Positions 5,288-9,256 of a stretch of 9,256 bases of DNA are shown one piece after another. The stretch lies in the NCBI GenBank assembly GCA_945614335.1, contig CALZAP010000034.1:1-9256 (forward strand), read 5' to 3'. This DNA is from an uncultured Prevotella sp. GTDB lineage: Bacteria; Bacteroidota; Bacteroidia; Bacteroidales; Bacteroidaceae. The notes beneath the pieces were generated by a model. The model saw only the letters and a program-made list of their open reading frames with translations. It searched no databases and was not told the DNA's origin. Numbering within the stretch: position 1 is the stretch's first letter; every line of letters begins with the position of its first letter. A program made the position numbers and the translations under genes.

Positions 5288-5408
5288 CGAACTTTTTCCA
5301 AAACAGCGGTATTTTATGCAAAAAAAAATATTTTATTTACATAATATTGTTATATGACCGTTGGTTCGGAAGTAAGGGAAGTTGAGTTAATAATTTGAAT
5401 TTCTGCTG

Positions 5409-5475
5409 CAAATTTATTGTTATTTTTCGCATTTCGTGAGACAAAACGGGAAAAAAAATCAGCCAAAACGGGAAT
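5409..5475 (-). promoter_or_regulatory. Promoter-like box with two CAAAACGGGA repeats
   Basis: CAAAACGGGA occurs at 5442-5451 and 5464-5473 (plus-strand reading, 22 bp apart). TAAATTTG followed by CAGC on the minus strand (5416-5409) is a -7-like box, exactly 25 bp from the nearer repeat. The same spacing is found in front of the AraC gene (6805-6849). The site lies between the AraC stop and the ATPase relic, pointing left, with no start codon shortly downstream. Confidence 0.35.
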
Positions 5476-5491
5476 TTTCCATATATTGAGG

Positions 5492-6667
5492 TCAGCAACT
5501 GGATTCAATCTTCTCAAAATGATTAACCAGATATTCCTTAGGGCTTATCCCCTTTATTTTCACGAAATGGCGGTTGAAGGAGCTAATGGAATTGAAACCA
5601 CACGAAGTGGAAAGGTCCAATATCGTGCGTCTGCTGTCAGCAGGCAGGTTGTCTATTATGTAACAAGCCCTTTCTATTCGGTACTTGTTTACATAGTCAT
5701 GAAACGTGACGTTCAGTCTGTTGTTCAGATAATCTGAGAGATATGTCTTGTTTGTGCCCAACTGCACCGCCAGGTCAACGATTGACAGCTTTGGCAAAAG
5801 ATACATCTCCTCTTCTACCATAACCCGCCTCAGACGCGACGCAATAACCCTGTCACGTTCATTCCTTGCCATTTCATTCTTGTTTTCATCATCCTTTTCA
5901 AACATATTGTATTCCTCCTGGACAGCGTCATCATTGAAAGCCTGATCGCCATTCATGTCCGGCAAAGTGTCTTCTGTAGTGTTATCGCTGACCAAGAACA
6001 TTTTCAGCACCTTATGTCTTTGGGCGAGCTTGAACATCACCGTCCAAATAATCATGCCTGTAACGTTGAAAAGGATTTCACTGAGCCAGGTAGTGTCGTT
6101 GAACGACAATGAATAAAGGACATGAGTGATAAAATAGGCATAACAGGAAATCAGCACCCAAACCACGTCGATATTGTCGGTATATGAATAGTTGGCAAAC
6201 ATCAGTTTTCGGTATCTTACCGCAAATATCGTCACGCACACCACAGTGGTGGCAGAGATGGAGTAAGACACCAACGAAGCCAACAATTCCACCCCTTCCG
6301 TTGGCCATAGAATATATACAGGGACGAAGGATGCCTGAACAAGTATTGCCGCGGCCATTTGCCTGTTGCTTACTACGCCCGGCCTGACGGTTTCGAGGAA
6401 GAAGGCGGCAAGAACCGGGACGTAAACGATATCCACTATGCCCGACAGGCTGTTCAGGTAGTCAGAATACTTTATGGCTTCGAATGTGAACAACACGTCC
6501 TTAACATAGCAAACAGATATCAGCAATGATGTTACATACAGAAGTCTCATCATGCGGCTGCGTTTCCTGTATCTTCGAAGCAAAATGTTCCAAAAGATAA
6601 AAAATATCGTTACGCCACCGCGGGTGTAGTGTGCCAAGGCTTCAAGTGTATGTATTTCGAATTCCAT
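5492..6667 (-). CDS. Membrane-spanning AraC-family transcription regulator
   Basis: 391 residues from the ATG at 6667-6665. Residues ~15-215 are hydrophobic and form about six or seven membrane segments (near 17-30, 41-60, 77-92, 105-121, 127-150, 166-188, 198-214), with basic loops such as RRYRKRSR (31-38). Residues 225-270 are an acidic linker. Residues ~275-385 are an AraC DNA-binding domain: first helix-turn-helix LSIVDLAVQLGTNKTYLSDY (294-313), second ILDLSTSCGFNSISSFNRHF (349-368), then the family signature GISPKEYL (373-380). The layout suggests a one-component regulator that senses in the membrane and binds DNA from the inner face; the signal is unknown. A GTG start 18 codons upstream is possible but less likely, because a purine-rich AGGAG touches it without spacing and the ATG version begins just before the first membrane segment. 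It is divergent from the fimbrillin genes and may control them. Confidence 0.85.
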   Translation of the reverse strand: MEFEIHTLEALAHYTRGGVTIFFIFWNILLRRYRKRSRMMRLLYVTSLLISVCYVKDVLFTFEAIKYSDYLNSLSGIVDIVYVPVLAAFFLETVRPGVVSNRQMAAAILVQASFVPVYILWPTEGVELLASLVSYSISATTVVCVTIFAVRYRKLMFANYSYTDNIDVVWVLISCYAYFITHVLYSLSFNDTTWLSEILFNVTGMIIWTVMFKLAQRHKVLKMFLVSDNTTEDTLPDMNGDQAFNDDAVQEEYNMFEKDDENKNEMARNERDRVIASRLRRVMVEEEMYLLPKLSIVDLAVQLGTNKTYLSDYLNNRLNVTFHDYVNKYRIERACYIIDNLPADSRRTILDLSTSCGFNSISSFNRHFVKIKGISPKEYLVNHFEKIESSC

Positions 6668-6725
6668 AAACGTGTTACAAAGATGTTGTTTTTTTACTAA
6701 GTTAATTATTATTGATTTCACTCCT

Positions 6726-6775
6726 GTCAGTCATTTTGCGCCGCTTTGTGAAAACACAAAGTCCTTATGTCTGAC
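6726..6775 (-). promoter_or_regulatory. Hairpin in the AraC leader
   Basis: CTTTGTG (6744-6750) and CACAAAG (6755-6761) form a 7-bp stem with a 4-base loop. GTCAG (6726-6730) and CTGAC (6771-6775) can close an outer stem around it. It would be in the 5' leader if transcription starts near 6798. It is not a terminator, as no T-run follows in the right direction. Confidence 0.35.
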
Positions 6776-6804
6776 CGGTAGTCCCCTCCCTCCATTTAGC
6801 TGTG

Positions 6805-6812
6805 CAAAGTTA
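6805..6812 (-). promoter_or_regulatory. -7 box for the AraC gene
   Basis: TAACTTTG followed by CAC on the minus strand. No good TTTG lies 19-21 bases upstream, which would fit a promoter needing an activator bound to the repeats at 6836-6889. A weaker box, CATCTTTG (6685-6678), lies closer to the ATG. Confidence 0.45.
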
Positions 6813-6835
6813 AGGTTTATTTTTGACAACTACTA

Positions 6836-6889
6836 TTCAAAACGACAAATTATTGTTCAAAACGGCAAAAAGTTCATCAAATCGTCAAA
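6836..6889. promoter_or_regulatory. Three CAAAACG-type direct repeats, 20-bp period
   Basis: TTCAAAACGACAAA (6836), TTCAAAACGGCAAA (6856) and ATCAAATCGTCAAA (6876) are spaced exactly 20 bp, about two helix turns, so they face the same side of the DNA. They start 25 bp beyond the -7 box of the AraC gene, in the divergent control region. Direct repeats in phase are typical of AraC-type binding sites, so self-control by the adjacent regulator is the first idea. The repeats are AT-rich, but the shared CG at a fixed place argues against chance. Confidence 0.5.
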
Positions 6890-6956
6890 AACACACAATT
6901 ATAGACGCAATTATTTCATGCTATGCAATGAAACATTATTGATGTATTCATAAGCA

Positions 6957-6994
6957 GCCATTGGCTAAATTCACCCACATTTTTAGCCAATAGC
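6957..6994. promoter_or_regulatory. Inverted repeat upstream of the fimbrillin promoter
   Basis: ATTGGCTAAA (6960-6969) is the exact complement of TTTAGCCAAT (6982-6991), with a 12-base loop, and two more outer pairs follow after one mismatch. It ends about 30 bp before the -33 box. A T-rich stretch follows on the plus strand, so it could be a terminator, but no rightward gene precedes it; an operator is more likely. Confidence 0.4.
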
Positions 6995-7026
6995 AATATT
7001 TTTTATTCGATATGAACCATTATGAA

Positions 7027-7058
7027 CTTGCGGAATTAAAAAAAAATCTATATCTTTG
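7027..7058 (+). promoter_or_regulatory. Promoter of the fimbrillin operon
   Basis: CTTG (7027-7030), 20 bases, TATCTTTG (7051-7058) followed by CAGC. The -7 box is perfect and the -33 box matches three of four. The start near 7065 gives a ~30-nt leader with AGAAGAAG just ahead of the ATG. Confidence 0.65.
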
Positions 7059-7095
7059 CAGCGTTTTAGTTTTCAATACTACCTGAGAAGAAGAT

Positions 7096-8010
7096 ATGAT
7101 GAACATCAAACATAAGATAACAATGGTCTTGACGTCGCTATGCCTCATGGCTTGCGCCTCGGGAGGAAACGGTGAGAACGACGAGGAACCTGACATAACG
7201 CCGCCTACAAAGGACAAGAAACAAATTTATATTGACTCCTACGTGACTGCTATCACGAAGGCCACTGACTACGGATTTGAAACAAACGACAGGATAGGAC
7301 TCTACGTGGTGAACCGCAACGACAACGCAACGCTGAAGACTACGGGAAACCACGTGGACAACATGCTGTTTACACTCAACGGAACTTGGACTCCATCAAC
7401 GCCCGTCTACTGGAAAGACGACGACACTCACGCCGACTTCTATCTCTACTACCCTTACAAACAGCAGATTGGCGACGTCAGGGCGGTGGAAGTGGCGGTG
7501 AAGGCCGACCAGAGTTCTGCCGAAGGATATAAGGCGAGCGAAGTGCTTGCCGGAGCTGCTCTCGACGTGACTCCAAGCGAGACGGCTGTAAAGATTAGTG
7601 CAAGACACATGATGAGCCAAATGGTGATAGTGCTGAAGGCGGGCAACGGATTTACCGAGGAGAAACTGAAAGAAGCTACGGTGAGGGTGACAGTAAACGG
7701 AGTGAAGACTGCCGCCACTCTCGACATTGCCGAAGCAAAGCTGACACCAAAGGGCAACGCCACTACGATAGTGCCACTGACGGACGACGGATGCTACAAA
7801 GCCCTCATCGTGCCGCAGACGGTGGAGGAAGGAAACCTCATCACGGTGACCATCGACGGACGCGACTATCACCTGAAGAAAGCCTTCACCTTCGAGGCTG
7901 GCAAGAGCCACAGCTTTACAGTGACCGTGAACAAGACAAGCAGCGGCATCAATGTAGACATACCGGGATGGGAAACCGACGGCAACGACAACGGTGGCGT
8001 GGCGGAATAG
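7096..8010 (+). CDS. Fimbrillin-like (Mfa-like) lipoprotein
   Basis: 304 residues. A lipoprotein signal (basic MMNIKHK, hydrophobic 8-19, lipobox LMAC with Cys20) is followed by an acidic stretch (GENDEEPD), of the kind that in Bacteroidetes can mark lipoproteins for the cell surface. The mature part fits the fimbrillin-like family (PF13149-type): ITKATDYGFETNDRIGLYV (53-71), TPVYWKDDDTHADFYLYYPY (102-121), KALIVPQTV (235-243), AFTFEAGKSHSFTVTVNK (263-280), and a closing IPGWETDG (289-296). Such proteins form pili or pilus-tip and adhesin parts outside the cell. The ATG at 7099 could also serve as the start. The next gene begins 23 bp after its stop and is related to it, so the two are probably one operon. 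Whether this protein polymerises cannot be told; no partner anchor or usher gene lies in the window. Confidence 0.8.
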   Translation: MMNIKHKITMVLTSLCLMACASGGNGENDEEPDITPPTKDKKQIYIDSYVTAITKATDYGFETNDRIGLYVVNRNDNATLKTTGNHVDNMLFTLNGTWTPSTPVYWKDDDTHADFYLYYPYKQQIGDVRAVEVAVKADQSSAEGYKASEVLAGAALDVTPSETAVKISARHMMSQMVIVLKAGNGFTEEKLKEATVRVTVNGVKTAATLDIAEAKLTPKGNATTIVPLTDDGCYKALIVPQTVEEGNLITVTIDGRDYHLKKAFTFEAGKSHSFTVTVNKTSSGINVDIPGWETDGNDNGGVAE

Positions 8011-8033
8011 ACAAGAACATCATAATATTAACT

Positions 8034-9256
8034 ATGAGAAAATACTTTCACCTTATATTATATATATTGCTCGCAACAACTTTCGTTGCATGTAGCGACA
8101 CCATCAGTCCTGTTAGTGACGACGCGGCGGAAGGCAGGCAGAGAATTGAGCTGAATGGAGAAATCCAGCAAGTGCCCGTCACAAGAGTGAACGACAACGG
8201 ATTTGTGGATGGCGACGTGATGGGCGTGTATATCGTGGATTATAACGGAAGCGTGCCCGGGACACTTGCCATAAAAGGCAACCGCAGCGACAATGTGCGC
8301 CATACGTTCGACGAGGCAAACAACAAATGGACTTCTGCCTACGATGTGTTCTGGAAAGACAAGCACACACATATCGACGTGTATGGCTACTATCCGTTCG
8401 GCAATCCTGAAAGCATAGGGCAATATGCCTTCACAGTGCAACAAGACCAAAGCCAGCCTACAGAAGGCGGCACTATGGGCGGCTACGAGGCGAGCGACTT
8501 CCTGTGGGGAAAGGCGGAGGACGTGGCTCCCACCACTAATGTGGTGCGCCTGTCGATGTATCACCGCATGGCAAACGCCCGCGTCACTCTCGTCGAAGGC
8601 AGCGGCTTTGAGGAGGGCGAATGGGCTGCCACCAAAAAGCAGGTGACGGTGGCCAACGTGGTGAGAGAGGCAAGCATCAACCTCGCCGACGGCACCGTGT
8701 CCGCCAATGGCGGAGTGGAGAAGAAGGCTACCATACCGGCACGTGTGGGCGACGAGTGGCGCGCCATCGTGGTGCCGCAGACCGTGGCTGCCACTGCCAC
8801 ACTCTTCAGCATCACCATCGACGGCATTCCATATAAGTTCAGCAAAAACGAGGCCTTCACCTATCTTGCCGGCAAGATGTCGAACTTCGCCATCCGAGTG
8901 GACAAGAAGAATGAAAGCGGAAAATATTCGCTCACCATAGTCAGCGAGAGCATCACCGCATGGGAAAACGACCTCGTGAGCCACGATGCCACCGCCAAGG
9001 AATATGTGGTAATCAACTCCACGGCAGGTCATCTCAAGGAGGCTATAGCAGCTGCGGGCAAGGATTATATAAAGGTGAAAAACCTCAAGATAACGGGACA
9101 GATAAACGCCACGGACTTCCTGTTGATGAGAGACAGTATGCACAGCCTTACTGCCCTCAACCTTAAGGAAGTGAGAATCAAGGCTGGAAATGCAGACAAT
9201 GTCGATCCAGGCTATGAGCCAGTTTATGGTGAGACGATGAAATACCCAATAAGGCT
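8034..9256 (+). CDS. Fimbrillin-like lipoprotein with a leucine-rich-repeat domain (partial)
   Basis: Open from ATG 8034 through the window end: 407 codons and still running. A lipoprotein signal (MRKYFHL, hydrophobic to residue 19, lipobox FVAC with Cys20, then SDTISPVSDD) starts it. Residues ~50-310 are fimbrillin-like and parallel the upstream protein: NDNGFVDGDVMGVYIVDYN (53-71), AYDVFWKDKHTHIDVYGYYP (102-121), RAIVVPQTV (243-251), AFTYLAGKMSNFAIRVDKK (274-292), ITAWEND (307-313). From ~332 the character changes: HLKEAIAAAGKDYIKVKNLK (333-352), ITGQINATDFLLMRDSMHSL (353-372) and TALNLKEVRIKAG resemble the opening of BspA-type LRR_5 regions of Bacteroidales surface proteins. It is probably an adhesin with a fimbrillin-type base and an LRR ligand-binding part. 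No Shine-Dalgarno site is seen. Length and repeat number are unknown because the gene is cut. Confidence 0.75.
   Translation, partial: MRKYFHLILYILLATTFVACSDTISPVSDDAAEGRQRIELNGEIQQVPVTRVNDNGFVDGDVMGVYIVDYNGSVPGTLAIKGNRSDNVRHTFDEANNKWTSAYDVFWKDKHTHIDVYGYYPFGNPESIGQYAFTVQQDQSQPTEGGTMGGYEASDFLWGKAEDVAPTTNVVRLSMYHRMANARVTLVEGSGFEEGEWAATKKQVTVANVVREASINLADGTVSANGGVEKKATIPARVGDEWRAIVVPQTVAATATLFSITIDGIPYKFSKNEAFTYLAGKMSNFAIRVDKKNESGKYSLTIVSESITAWENDLVSHDATAKEYVVINSTAGHLKEAIAAAGKDYIKVKNLKITGQINATDFLLMRDSMHSLTALNLKEVRIKAGNADNVDPGYEPVYGETMKYPIR

Noticed and set aside
5028..5321. A 97-codon minus-strand protein as an intact gene
   Set aside because: Its only start is TTG in AT-rich non-coding sequence ahead of the -7 box; only the last ~60 residues resemble a family, and that family needs an ATPase domain in front.
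6668..6721. GTG start for the AraC gene, giving 409 residues
   Set aside because: The purine-rich AGGAG abuts the GTG with no spacing, and the extra 18 codons overlap AT-rich leader with a promoter-like box; ATG at 6667 is simpler.
8058..9143. A 361-codon open frame on the minus strand
   Set aside because: It lies wholly antisense to the clear lipoprotein-LRR gene, has a His/Val/Ala-rich composition typical of shadow frames in GC-rich genes, and has no promoter or recognisable motif.

Overview
The window looks like a chromosomal accessory region from a Bacteroidales bacterium, most likely of the Prevotella group. Three things point there. Promoters match the Bacteroidetes type (TTTG, about 20 bases, TAnnTTTG) and Shine-Dalgarno sites are mostly absent. 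The protein families present (Mfa-like fimbrillin lipoproteins, a BspA-type LRR start, a membrane-bound AraC regulator, an IS1182-type transposase) are typical of the order. Intergenic DNA is AT-rich while genes are GC-richer. This is family-level recognition by eye; no database was searched.

Layout, left to right. Bases 1-118 hold the 3' end of a probable radical SAM gene (+). Facing it is a collapsed cysteine synthase gene (358-488, -) that keeps its promoter, its first codons and its last ~36 codons but has lost the middle. A regulatory gap with three 17-bp direct repeats separates it from the divergent promoter of a MalY/PatB-type PLP C-S lyase (982-2247, +). The lyase leader carries a ~211-bp imperfect palindrome, and a second kind of palindromic repeat is fused into the start of its reading frame. 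Bases 2248-2840 have no gene but hold three sets of short repeats and a Z-DNA-prone tract. A complete IS1182-like element (2840-4872) has landed in a run of C.

To its right is the relic of a second collapsed gene, a Bacteroidetes AAA-type ATPase (5028-5251, -), again with first codons and C-terminal tail joined across an internal loss. Then come a membrane-spanning AraC-family regulator (5492-6667, -) and, divergent from it across a 430-bp control region, a two-gene fimbrillin unit: a 304-residue fimbrillin-like lipoprotein (7096-8010) and a second fimbrillin-like lipoprotein running into a leucine-rich-repeat domain, cut by the window end (8034-9256).

How they may work together (inference): the AraC protein probably senses an envelope or inner-membrane signal and may control itself and the divergent surface-adhesin pair. 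Two families of CAAAACG repeats, placed at the same distance from -7-like boxes, are candidate binding sites. The cysK relic and the PatB-type lyase were probably once a divergent sulfur amino acid pair sharing a control region, of which only the lyase still works.
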